From NCBI GenBank assembly GCA_044344145.1, contig JBIJDM010000042.1:1-15172 (forward strand): a stretch of 15,172 nucleotides of DNA. The letters run 5' to 3'. Shown here in pieces: positions 7,722 through 14,246 of this stretch (positions are counted from its first letter, which is position 1; the number at the start of each line of letters is the position of its first letter). A program made the position numbers and the translations under genes. Below the pieces are notes generated by a model. That model saw nothing but the letters and a program-made list of their open reading frames with translations, did no database searches and was not told the origin of the DNA. This DNA comes from JBAXGE01 sp044344145. Lineage in GTDB: Bacteria; Planctomycetota; Phycisphaerae; WQYP01.

Positions 7722-9090
7722 AACGTTTTATCTCTGTCGCAGTTGTGGTGCCATGCAGCCTAAGTGGATGGGCAAGTGCCCGGACTGCAACGCCTGGAAT
7801 AGTCTGGAAGAAATGTCCAGCGCTGCGGCCGATCCGCACCGGCCCAAGGCCTTGAACACGCATACCGAGATACTCGGTGATGAGGGCAATCATGAACCCG
7901 TGGCGCTGGCGGATGTGCCCACGCAACAGGTTCCACGGATCAATACCGGCGTGACGGAATTGGACCGTGTGCTGGGCGGGGGGCTGGTGCCGGGGTCCAC
8001 GATTTTATTGGGTGGCGAGCCGGGCATCGGCAAATCCACGTTGCTGTTGCAGACGTTGGCCGCACTGGCCCAGCAGGGGCAGGAAGTTTTGTATGTGACC
8101 AGCGAAGAATCCGCCCAGCAAACCCAGATGCGGGCGCGGCGGCTGGGATCAGGCCAGAGCAGCCTGAAGGTCTATGCGGAAACCAATCTGGAAAAAATCA
8201 CGCGGCAGGTGCAGCGCCTGCGACCCTTGTTGTGCGTAGTGGACTCGATTCAGATGGTCTACCAGCCGGAGAATGCCTCCGCGCCCGGCTCGATTTCACA
8301 GTTGCGCGATTGCGCCACGGAATTGGTCTATCTGGCGAAGGCCGGCGGTACGGCGGTGATATTGGTGGGGCATGTGACCAAAGAAGGCACGCTGGCCGGA
8401 CCGAAACTGGTGGAGCATATCGTGGATACGGTGCTCTATTTCGAGGGCGACTCGCATCACGATCACCGCATTGTCCGCTGCGTGAAAAACCGTTTCGGCA
8501 ATACGCTGGAAATTGGCCTGTTCCGCATGACCGGTAGCGGGCTGGAATGTCTGCCCGAAGCAGGGGCGCTGCTGCTGCAGACGCATGACGGCAAGGTGAA
8601 TGGTTCCGTGGTGACGCCCGCGCTGCAGGGGTCGCGCGTGCTGATGGTCGAGGTGCAGGCGCTGACCTCCGAGGCCATGCTGGGCGGCGCCAAACGCAAA
8701 GTGGCGGGGGTGGATATCAACCGCGTGGCGATGATTGTGGCTGTACTGGAACAAAAGGTCGGGCTGCGGTTGGTGGATCGCGATGTATTTGTGAATGTCG
8801 CCGGCGGCTTGAAAATGAACGACCCTTCGGCCGATGCGGGCATTGCGTTGGCCATTGCCGGGGCGCAATTACGCCGGGGGCTGGCCCCGGGGATTATGGT
8901 GGTGGGGGAGTTGGGTTTATTGGGTGAACTGCGTCCGGTGGCCCACATCGGCCAGCGCCTGAGCGAAGCCCAGCGTCTGGGCTTCCACGGCGCCATCGTC
9001 CCCGCCGGCACCAAACCCCTGCCGGACATGAATGGCTTTGAACTCTGGCCCTGCCGTAAATTGGCGCAGGCGGTGGAGATGTTGAGTTAA
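7708..9090 (+). CDS. radA: DNA repair/recombination protein RadA (Sms)
   Basis: A complete 460-residue RadA, a RecA-related ATPase that promotes branch migration of recombination intermediates. An N-terminal zinc finger (C10, C13, C24, C27) is followed by a linker and the ATPase core: Walker A GEPGIGKST (103-111), Walker B LLCVVDS (174-180) and the RadA-specific KNRFG motif (260-264). The C-terminal half (from about residue 285) has the Lon-protease-like domain typical of RadA, including DPSADAGIALAIAGA. The ATG at 7708 is chosen because GAGGGA lies five bases upstream and MAKPKTFYLC puts the zinc finger at the normal place; the open frame upstream is tadA out of frame. It overlaps tadA by 14 nt, so the two are co-transcribed and may be translationally coupled. 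All motifs are intact. Confidence 0.98.
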   Translation: MAKPKTFYLCRSCGAMQPKWMGKCPDCNAWNSLEEMSSAAADPHRPKALNTHTEILGDEGNHEPVALADVPTQQVPRINTGVTELDRVLGGGLVPGSTILLGGEPGIGKSTLLLQTLAALAQQGQEVLYVTSEESAQQTQMRARRLGSGQSSLKVYAETNLEKITRQVQRLRPLLCVVDSIQMVYQPENASAPGSISQLRDCATELVYLAKAGGTAVILVGHVTKEGTLAGPKLVEHIVDTVLYFEGDSHHDHRIVRCVKNRFGNTLEIGLFRMTGSGLECLPEAGALLLQTHDGKVNGSVVTPALQGSRVLMVEVQALTSEAMLGGAKRKVAGVDINRVAMIVAVLEQKVGLRLVDRDVFVNVAGGLKMNDPSADAGIALAIAGAQLRRGLAPGIMVVGELGLLGELRPVAHIGQRLSEAQRLGFHGAIVPAGTKPLPDMNGFELWPCRKLAQAVEMLS

Positions 9091-9163
9091 GTGATACGTG
9101 GCGCAGGCAGGAAAACGAAGCGCTGTTTGGCGGGTAAGTACACAGTTTGCGTTTGTTCTGGTA

Positions 9164-10288
9164 TCAGTAGCCTGTGGAAGAATCATCCAACCACGCACCG
9201 CGGTCCAGGCCAGCCGTGCCGGTGATGGTGACCCCCACATATTTGCGCTGTTGGATGGCCGGGTTGCCCAGTTGTCCGCAGGCGCCGAAGAGGTCGCGGC
9301 CGTGGGTGGTGCGGCGTTTGGTGAAGACGCCCCGGGCCTTGAGGCCCATGACAAAGGCGACGATGCGCTCTTCGCTGGGTGTCTCGTAGGCATCGCCCTG
9401 CTGTTGGTTGTAGGGGATGATGTTCACGATGCAGCGCAGCCCCGTCACCCATTCGGCCAGCGCTGCCAAATCCGCATCGGTATCGTTCAAATTCTTGATC
9501 AGCACATATTGGATCATGTAATGCCCCCGGCGGTGCAGGGGATACTCCAGCATGGCCTGCTTGAGCGCTGTCAATGGCATGGCCCGGTTCACGGGCATAA
9601 TCTCATCGCGCAATTCCTTGCGGGCGCTGGTCAGCGAGATGGCGATCCGCAGGTGCGGCCAGTTCAGTTCGCCCAGCTTTTTCAACCCGTCAATCCGGCC
9701 CACGGTGGACAGGGCAATCTGCGGATGCGGGAAATCCAGCCCCACGGGATCATTGAGCACCCGGATGGCCTGCGCAACGTGTTCGAAATTATCCAGCGGC
9801 TCGCCCATACCCATGAACACAATATTCTGAATCCCCTGACAGAAATACGTATAAACCCCCGGCTGGGCCACATCCACCCGCTGGTCCGCAGGTAGACGCT
9901 CCTGCAGAATCTTCCGTGCCACCAGCAATTGCATCACAATCTCACCGGCGGTGAGGTTGCGAATCAGCCCCATCCGGCCGGTCTGGCAAAATGTGCAGCC
10001 CATGCGGCAGCCGATCTGGCTGGAAACGCACAGGGTATGCCAGCGCGGCCCTTTGGTGGCGACCATGGGGATGATGACGCTTTCGGTTTCCAGCGCCATG
10101 CCGTCATGACTCCCCGCCGGGAGGCAGAATTTGATCGTGCCGTCCTGCTCTTCCATACGCGTGGGGGTGGGCAAATCCAGCCCCTCCAGCAGGCGCAGGG
10201 CGCGGCGATAGGGGGCCTTGGTATGAAAAGGCTTCAGACCGCTGGCGCTGGTGTATTGGGCAAAAGTTTGGCCGACCAGTTCATTCAT
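9164..10288 (-). CDS. rlmN: Radical SAM 23S rRNA (adenine) methyltransferase, RlmN/Cfr family
   Basis: A 374-residue radical SAM enzyme, most likely the methylase of C2 of A2503 in 23S rRNA. The cluster motif is C94-x3-C98-x2-C101. C87 in LCVSSQIGC matches the resolving cysteine of the family, and C337 in ACGQL matches the cysteine that carries the methyl group. MGMGEPLDN (159-167) and SLTSARKELRDEIMPVN are further family blocks. The ATG at 10288 is chosen over an upstream TTG at 10321, which lacks a ribosome binding site. The N-terminal accessory domain is short: a KPFHTKAPYRRAL segment goes almost directly into EEQDGTIKF, roughly 30 residues fewer before C87 than E. coli RlmN has before C118. 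TGRMGLIRNLTAGEI departs from E. coli RlmN and shares a GL-NLT-EI pattern with Cfr, so the exact subfamily is less certain than the family. Convergent with radA. Confidence 0.9.
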   Translation of the reverse strand: MNELVGQTFAQYTSASGLKPFHTKAPYRRALRLLEGLDLPTPTRMEEQDGTIKFCLPAGSHDGMALETESVIIPMVATKGPRWHTLCVSSQIGCRMGCTFCQTGRMGLIRNLTAGEIVMQLLVARKILQERLPADQRVDVAQPGVYTYFCQGIQNIVFMGMGEPLDNFEHVAQAIRVLNDPVGLDFPHPQIALSTVGRIDGLKKLGELNWPHLRIAISLTSARKELRDEIMPVNRAMPLTALKQAMLEYPLHRRGHYMIQYVLIKNLNDTDADLAALAEWVTGLRCIVNIIPYNQQQGDAYETPSEERIVAFVMGLKARGVFTKRRTTHGRDLFGACGQLGNPAIQQRKYVGVTITGTAGLDRGAWLDDSSTGY

Positions 10289-10294
10289 GCCCCC

Positions 10295-10300
10295 AGTATA
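10295..10300 (-). promoter_or_regulatory. Candidate -10 box for the rlmN-like gene
   Basis: TATACT on the minus strand (5 of 6 matches to TATAAT) ends six bases before the ATG at 10288. A TTGTCG 15 nt further upstream (10316-10321) is a weak -35 candidate. If functional, the transcript would begin at or near the ATG, in line with the absence of a well-placed Shine-Dalgarno. Confidence 0.38.
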
Positions 10301-10374
10301 GGCGCTGGAACCCACCGACAAAAGCCGTTACCGCACTGGGGCACGTTTCCCCCTGCAAAAAGCGCACAAATTGC

Positions 10375-10380
10375 TACAAT
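10375..10380 (+). promoter_or_regulatory. Candidate -10 box for the alpha/beta hydrolase gene
   Basis: TACAAT (5 of 6 matches) lies 54 nt before the chosen ATG. No good -35 is seen at 16-18 nt upstream, so this is a weak call. It would give a 5' leader of roughly 48 nt. Confidence 0.35.
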
Positions 10381-10434
10381 GGCGTCTCTGGTGCCGTGTT
10401 ATTTAGAACCATGCTAAGTAAAAAGGTATTGCCC

Positions 10435-11256
10435 ATGACCATGTCGCCCGCTGTTGCAACCTTGCCCGGTGAGTTGATTTGTTTGTGGCCACAGGTCGCG
10501 CCGCTGGCCATGGGCACAGAGGCGAAAGATATCCCCAGCATGCGTTATCTGCCCGCGCAGGGCCCAACGGTGGGGGCGGCGGTGATCGTGTGTCCCGGCG
10601 GGGGCTATGGCTATCAGGCTGACCACGAAGGGACCGAGTATGGCCGTTGGCTGAACCAGCGCGGCATCCACGCTTTCATTCTTAAATATCGCGTCGGCAC
10701 GGATGGCTACCGTCATCCCGCCATGCTGCTGGATGTGGCCCGAGCCCTGCGGACCGTGCGGGCCAATGCCGCCCAGTGGCGGATCAATCCCGCCAGGATC
10801 GGCGTGATGGGTTCCTCGGCGGGTGGGCATCTGGCAGCCACACTGCTGACCCATTTTGATGCTGGCGTTGCCGATGCCGCCGACCCGATCGAACGGGTTA
10901 GTTCCCGTCCCGATGTGGGTATTTTGTGTTATCCCGTGATTGATATGGGGCGCTACACCCATCAGGGCAGCCGGCAGAATTTGCTCGGGGACACTCCCAA
11001 TGCGGCCTTGGTAGCGGATCTATCTTGCCATCTACGCGTGACGGCCCAAACCCCGCCGACCTATCTCTGGCATACCGCCGAAGATGGCGCCGTGCCCGCG
11101 GCGAATTCCCTGCTGTTTGCGCAAGCGCTCGGTGATGCCCAGGTTCCCTATGAACTGCACATCTATCCCGCCGGTCGGCATGGACTGGGCTTATCCAAAA
11201 CCGAAGCCTGGCCCCCGCTGGAACTATTTCTGCGCGGGCAGGGGTTTTGCTATTGA
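10435..11256 (+). CDS. Alpha/beta hydrolase (esterase/acetylhydrolase-like)
   Basis: A 273-residue enzyme of the alpha/beta hydrolase fold. The oxyanion-hole segment CPGGGYGYQADHEG starts at residue 53. The nucleophile elbow is G126-S127-S128-A129-G130-G-H, making Ser128 the nucleophile, and the downstream D217 (WHTAEDGAVP) and H249 (YPAGRHGLGL) complete a plausible triad. The overall pattern fits the BD-FAE/acetyl-xylan-esterase-like carbohydrate esterases often found in planctomycetes; the substrate cannot be read from sequence. No signal peptide is visible, so it should act in the cytoplasm. The ATG at 10435 is preferred because AAAAAGG lies about 8 nt upstream; GTG at 10396 and ATG at 10411 are in-frame alternatives. 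Its TGA is directly followed by the reverse-strand stop of the DUF3592 gene. All triad residues are present. Confidence 0.88.
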   Translation: MTMSPAVATLPGELICLWPQVAPLAMGTEAKDIPSMRYLPAQGPTVGAAVIVCPGGGYGYQADHEGTEYGRWLNQRGIHAFILKYRVGTDGYRHPAMLLDVARALRTVRANAAQWRINPARIGVMGSSAGGHLAATLLTHFDAGVADAADPIERVSSRPDVGILCYPVIDMGRYTHQGSRQNLLGDTPNAALVADLSCHLRVTAQTPPTYLWHTAEDGAVPAANSLLFAQALGDAQVPYELHIYPAGRHGLGLSKTEAWPPLELFLRGQGFCY

Positions 11257-12372
11257 TTACGTCACACTGATAAAGTAATCGCCCTTATAGTCCGCACTGC
11301 CGGTCAGCGCTATATTGACCCTTACCAGCCATTGGGTGCGTGGATACTCGGAAAAACTGTCATCGGTACTGGGCTGACAATGGTCCGCACCGATCAGCAT
11401 TCCCTCCCAGACCAATTCGTGATCCGGGATGGTCTGCACGCCTTTGGCCAGTAGGGCGTTGCTGGTGTACTGGGTGACCGTGCGGATTTGGGTTTTGTTA
11501 CCGCTGCGAATTTTAATCAGTTCCTGACAGATTAAACTGACGCTGGCCATGGCGATATTTATATTGGCGCGGGGCAGCACGGATAATTCCACTTGAATCT
11601 GCTGCCCCAGACTGATGTGTTCGGGTTGCAGCCGCAATACCGGCTCGGAAATATGCGCCAGCAGATTACGGGTGTAAATGTACATGCCCACGAGTGTTCC
11701 CGCCAGGGCCAGATAGGCGGTGGCGGAGATCAGAAAAAGCACCTGGATGTTCAGGTTACTCACCAGCGCATAATGGCCCAAAACCAACCCGCCCCAGACG
11801 GTACCAAACAGGGCCAGCCAGCGCCGACTGCGCAGCCGTTGCTGCAGCGAACTGTCTGGTAGGGCGATGCACCAGCCGGAACCATCCGGGATCATATTTC
11901 CCACGCCATCGCGTCGGCTGGACTGTTGCATCCACAGCCCCATCCCCACCCCTACAAAAACGGACGGGATCAAGATCAACAGGTAGATGATAAAGGTGTG
12001 TTCCCGATGGATATACGCATCGCCGGGACGATTGGGATTCACATACGCCGTGGCAGGCCGACCCGCGGGGTAGCGGTTAAGCACGCTTCGGGCCCAATCG
12101 TTGTTGGAGCTTTCCTCGATTACCAGCGTGCGACTGGACTGGTATACCCGCCCCTGATAAGTATAGTGATAATTAACTTCGGGCTGATAAGTAACGCTGC
12201 CTTTACTGCCGCGCTTGTTCAAGAGTTGGGTTGAGTCCACCCAGGCCTCGGTGGGGATAAAGGTGCGGATTTGTCGATCCTGACCCAGTACCTTATAGAC
12301 CCCGACGGCCGCCACCCCCAGGCCCAGAACAATAAATATAAGAGCCAGAACTTTCATGCCGGTGGTTTTCAT
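11257..12372 (-). CDS. DUF3592 domain-containing membrane protein
   Basis: A 371-residue integral membrane protein of unknown function. The ATG at 12372 has a strong AAGGAG seven to eight bases upstream; the frame stays open further upstream but without support. Transmembrane segments are predicted at about residues 7-28, 126-148, 184-203 and 209-233. Between the first two lies a ~95-residue domain with YQPEVNYHYTYQGRVYQSSR, then YPAGRPATAYVNPNRPGDAYI, which is the DUF3592 pattern. The last ~130 residues look like a beta-rich soluble domain and end in YFISVT. The first helix followed by NQ-rich polar sequence suggests the DUF3592 domain faces outward, but topology is inferred by eye. It is transcribed away from the MATE gene across a ~145-nt divergent region and abuts the hydrolase gene at its 3' end. 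No function can be assigned. Confidence 0.82.
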   Translation of the reverse strand: MKTTGMKVLALIFIVLGLGVAAVGVYKVLGQDRQIRTFIPTEAWVDSTQLLNKRGSKGSVTYQPEVNYHYTYQGRVYQSSRTLVIEESSNNDWARSVLNRYPAGRPATAYVNPNRPGDAYIHREHTFIIYLLILIPSVFVGVGMGLWMQQSSRRDGVGNMIPDGSGWCIALPDSSLQQRLRSRRWLALFGTVWGGLVLGHYALVSNLNIQVLFLISATAYLALAGTLVGMYIYTRNLLAHISEPVLRLQPEHISLGQQIQVELSVLPRANINIAMASVSLICQELIKIRSGNKTQIRTVTQYTSNALLAKGVQTIPDHELVWEGMLIGADHCQPSTDDSFSEYPRTQWLVRVNIALTGSADYKGDYFISVT

Positions 12373-12402
12373 CGTTGGGCTCCTTGGGAATTTGTGTCGG
12401 TC

Positions 12403-12408
12403 ATTGTA
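12403..12408 (-). promoter_or_regulatory. Candidate -10 box for the DUF3592 gene
   Basis: TACAAT on the minus strand (5 of 6 matches) lies 30 nt upstream of the ATG at 12372. The -35 region (around 12426-12431, TCGTAT) is poor, so this is tentative. Confidence 0.33.
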
Positions 12409-12517
12409 ATCTCTGGCGGGGTAAGATACGAGTCCGAGCCCACTTGCGGTCTTGGGTTTTGCAGCTAGACTGGAGCCGTTGCACACTGTTACGGGTCGTT
12501 TTTTATGGGACGGTCTG

Positions 12518-13918
12518 ATGTTGTTCGCCGCGCGGGTCAAAAATTGGTGGGTGATGTTCCGACTCACGCTGGGGCCGCTGCTGCGCTTGGCGGGGCCGGC
12601 GATTGCCGGTTCGCTCAGTTACACGCTTATGCATTTCATCAATGGGTGGATGGTCTCGCGTCTGGATCTGGCGGTAACCAATTCCGCCGATAAAGTGAAC
12701 TTGGCGGCCATGATGAATGCGGGGATGATGGCTTTTGCACCGATTGCGATGGCGCTAGGGGTGGGGAGTTGTCTGAACACGCTGGCCAGTCAATCGGCCG
12801 GGCGCGGCCGGCCCGAAGATGCCGCCCGTTATGCCTGGCAGGGGTTGTACATGGCGCTGGGTAGCATCCTGTTGTTCGCGCCGTTGGCGCTATTTGGCCG
12901 GCAGGTCTATGGGCACCTGAGCCACAGTGCCGAATTAGTCCGGGTAGAGCAACCGCTGTTTGTGTGGTTGTTGTTGTTGGGACCGCTGCATATCGCCAAT
13001 TCGGTGCTCGGTAATTACTTTTTGGGCATGCACAAACCGTCTTACCAATTTCTTGCCGCGCTGGTGGGGAATGCGGTGGATTTTATTGTTGGCTTCAGCC
13101 TGATTCTGGGCCATTTTGGTATGCCGAAAATGGGCCTGACCGGGGCGGCCATCGCCACGACCTGCGCCCTGCTGGCCACGCAGATAACCCTATTAGGGGT
13201 GTTTCTATTCAGTTCCCACCAACGCGCCTGGGCCACCCGCATCGGCTGGCAACTGGACCTGCGCCGGCTCTGGCACTTGATTCGCCTGGGACTGCCGGCG
13301 GGTCTTCAGGGCGGGAGTGATGTTTTAAGTTGGACGATATTCAGTGTCTGGCTGGTGGGACAGTTTGGTACCACTTGGTCCTCGGCCCAAAGTGCCCTGA
13401 TGCAGTTTGTCATGATTTCTTTTATGCCCGCGATCGGCGTGGGCAATGCCGTTGCGGCGCTGGTGGGCAAACGCATCGGCGCCAAAGACATCGCCGGAGC
13501 CAACGCCGCGGCTTCTACCGGCATGGTCATCAATATGACCTATATGGGGTTGTGTGGGGTGGTATTTGTTGTGTTTCGGGAGCAATTGGCCACGTTTCTA
13601 CTCAGTGATCCCGAGGCGATTGCCGCGGTGAAAACCATGTTGCTGCTGGCGGCGGCATTCCAGATTTTCGATTCCTTGAATGCCACGTTTATCGCGGCCC
13701 TGCGCGGGGCGGGCGACGTGGTCTGGCCAACCATTAAGATGGTGCTAATCTCATGGGGTATCTGCGTAGGGGGGGGCTGGCTGTCCACCCACTGGTTCCC
13801 GCAGGCTAAAGGGCTCGGACCATGGTCAATGGCCACGCTCTATGTGGCTACCATCGGCATCTACGTCATGCTGCGCTGGTATTCGGGGCGTTGGCGGAAG
13901 ATTGATGTCTTCCGCTGA
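12518..13918 (+). CDS. MATE-family multidrug/cation antiporter
   Basis: A 466-residue polytopic membrane protein with about 12 hydrophobic segments in two related halves, the layout of MATE exporters that expel cationic drugs or metabolites using a Na+ or H+ gradient. The first half has LRLAGPAIAGSLSYTLMHF (23 on), GWMVSRL and LNTLASQSAGRGRPEDAARY (86 on); the second half repeats the pattern with VGNAVAALVGKRIGAKDIAG (308 on). AALRGAGDVVWPT (393 on) is another typical MATE loop. Length fits the family (~450). The ATG at 12518 is chosen by alignment with the first helix; TTG at 12452 and ATG at 12554 (preceded by GGTGGG) are alternatives, and none has a strong Shine-Dalgarno. It diverges from the DUF3592 gene. 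Transported substrate unknown. No intrinsic terminator is visible after its TGA. Confidence 0.93.
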   Translation: MLFAARVKNWWVMFRLTLGPLLRLAGPAIAGSLSYTLMHFINGWMVSRLDLAVTNSADKVNLAAMMNAGMMAFAPIAMALGVGSCLNTLASQSAGRGRPEDAARYAWQGLYMALGSILLFAPLALFGRQVYGHLSHSAELVRVEQPLFVWLLLLGPLHIANSVLGNYFLGMHKPSYQFLAALVGNAVDFIVGFSLILGHFGMPKMGLTGAAIATTCALLATQITLLGVFLFSSHQRAWATRIGWQLDLRRLWHLIRLGLPAGLQGGSDVLSWTIFSVWLVGQFGTTWSSAQSALMQFVMISFMPAIGVGNAVAALVGKRIGAKDIAGANAAASTGMVINMTYMGLCGVVFVVFREQLATFLLSDPEAIAAVKTMLLLAAAFQIFDSLNATFIAALRGAGDVVWPTIKMVLISWGICVGGGWLSTHWFPQAKGLGPWSMATLYVATIGIYVMLRWYSGRWRKIDVFR

Positions 13919-13967
13919 GTAATCGCAATGTTTCCGTGACAAACCAAGGTGTTCAACAGTATAGTTC

Positions 13968-14003
13968 ATAACATGCTGTAAAATAATAACATGCAGATAA
14001 CAT
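13968..14003. repeat. Three short direct repeats ATAACAT(GC) in an AT-rich block
   Basis: ATAACATGC occurs at 13968-13976 and 13986-13994, and the shorter ATAACAT at 13997-14003. They lie in a stretch of only 25% GC (15 G/C in 13961-14020), unlike the GC-rich surroundings, and end about 20 nt upstream of the -35 box of the sulfate-binding gene. An activator or UP-element role is possible; no known operator is recognised. Confidence 0.45.
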
Positions 14004-14024
14004 ATAAAACCTATAGGAATAGTG

Positions 14025-14053
14025 TTGACATATTGCGATGAGGTGGCTAAAGT
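14025..14053 (+). promoter_or_regulatory. Sigma-70 promoter of the sulfate-binding protein gene
   Basis: A perfect TTGACA (14025-14030) and TAAAGT (14048-14053, 4 of 6 matches) are separated by exactly 17 nt, preceded by AT-rich DNA. Transcription would begin near 14060, giving a leader of about 187 nt before the ATG at 14247. TATTGCGAT in the spacer (14031-14039) and TATTGCCAT over the expected start (14053-14061) form a near-identical pair suited to a repressor. Confidence 0.72.
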
Positions 14054-14085
14054 ATTGCCATATTAAAAAACTAGGAATTAAAGCT

Positions 14086-14148
14086 ATGGTCCGATACTTA
14101 AAACATCTTCCGCAACGCTGGGCGACTTCCAGTCGGGGGCGTTGTTGA
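14086..14148 (+). CDS. Possible 20-residue leader peptide ending in Cys
   Basis: A small ORF inside the leader of the sulfate-binding gene: ATG at 14086, TGA at 14146-14148. AGGA lies 9 nt upstream (14073-14076). The peptide starts MVRYLKHL, is Arg-rich, and ends SRGRC, so its only cysteine codon (14143-14145) is the last sense codon. Cys-containing leader peptides upstream of sulfate-uptake and cysteine genes are known in actinobacteria. Here translation is unproven, and an ORF this short can occur by chance; the weight comes from its position at the hairpins described next to it. Confidence 0.38.
   Translation: MVRYLKHLPQRWATSSRGRC
14113..14144 (+). promoter_or_regulatory. Leader hairpin A upstream of the sulfate-binding gene
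   Basis: CAACGC (14113-14118) pairs with GCGTTG (14139-14144); inside, CGACT (14123-14127) pairs with AGTCG (14131-14135) over a TCC loop, leaving a small purine-rich internal loop. The 3' strand of the outer stem abuts and includes the first base or two of the Cys codon of the small ORF, so a ribosome reaching that codon would melt it. Confidence 0.55.
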
Positions 14149-14152
14149 CGCC
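14138..14152 (+). promoter_or_regulatory. Leader hairpin B, alternative to hairpin A
   Basis: GGCGT (14138-14142) pairs perfectly with ACGCC (14148-14152) over a five-base loop (14143-14147). The loop holds the Cys codon and the first bases of the stop codon of the small ORF. It uses the same bases as the 3' strand of hairpin A, so the two cannot form together. It is not followed by a T-run, so it is not an intrinsic terminator. Confidence 0.45.
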
Positions 14153-14164
14153 TAAGGCTTGGTT

Positions 14165-14205
14165 TGGGGTTTCCCCACAGTTGGCAGGTCAGGTTGGCAC
14201 TGCCA
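14165..14205 (+). promoter_or_regulatory. Two further hairpins in the sulfate-binding gene leader
   Basis: TGGGG (14165-14169) pairs with CCCCA (14173-14177) over a TTT loop, and TGGCAG (14182-14187) pairs with CTGCCA (14200-14205) over 12 bases. Neither has a following T-run. The second ends 28 nt before the AAGGA ribosome binding site (14234-14238). I could not match the leader to a riboswitch class I know. Confidence 0.45.
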
Positions 14206-14246
14206 GGTAGGTTTCAAAGTGAATTTTGCAGATAAGGAATTTAAAC

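Noticed and set aside
9091..9163. Terminator between radA and the convergent rlmN-like gene
   Set aside because: Only weak, imperfect pairings such as CTGT with ACAG are present, and there is no T-run on either strand.
9098..9895. Plus-strand open frame of 265 codons antisense to the rlmN-like gene
   Set aside because: The opposite strand encodes conserved radical SAM motifs across the same bases, and the plus-strand product shows no recognisable domain.
13991..14041. 16-codon ORF starting at ATG 13991 in the AT-rich block
   Set aside because: It has no Shine-Dalgarno and spans the TTGACA promoter element, so it lies upstream of the likely transcription start.
14165..14177. Intrinsic terminator in the sulfate-binding gene leader
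   Set aside because: The GGGG/CCCC hairpin is followed by CAGTTGG, not a T-run.
14113..14205. Known riboswitch (SAM-I, fluoride, cobalamin and similar) in the sulfate-binding gene leader
   Set aside because: The stems are real, but I could not find the conserved core sequences of the classes I know. A covariance-model search would decide it.
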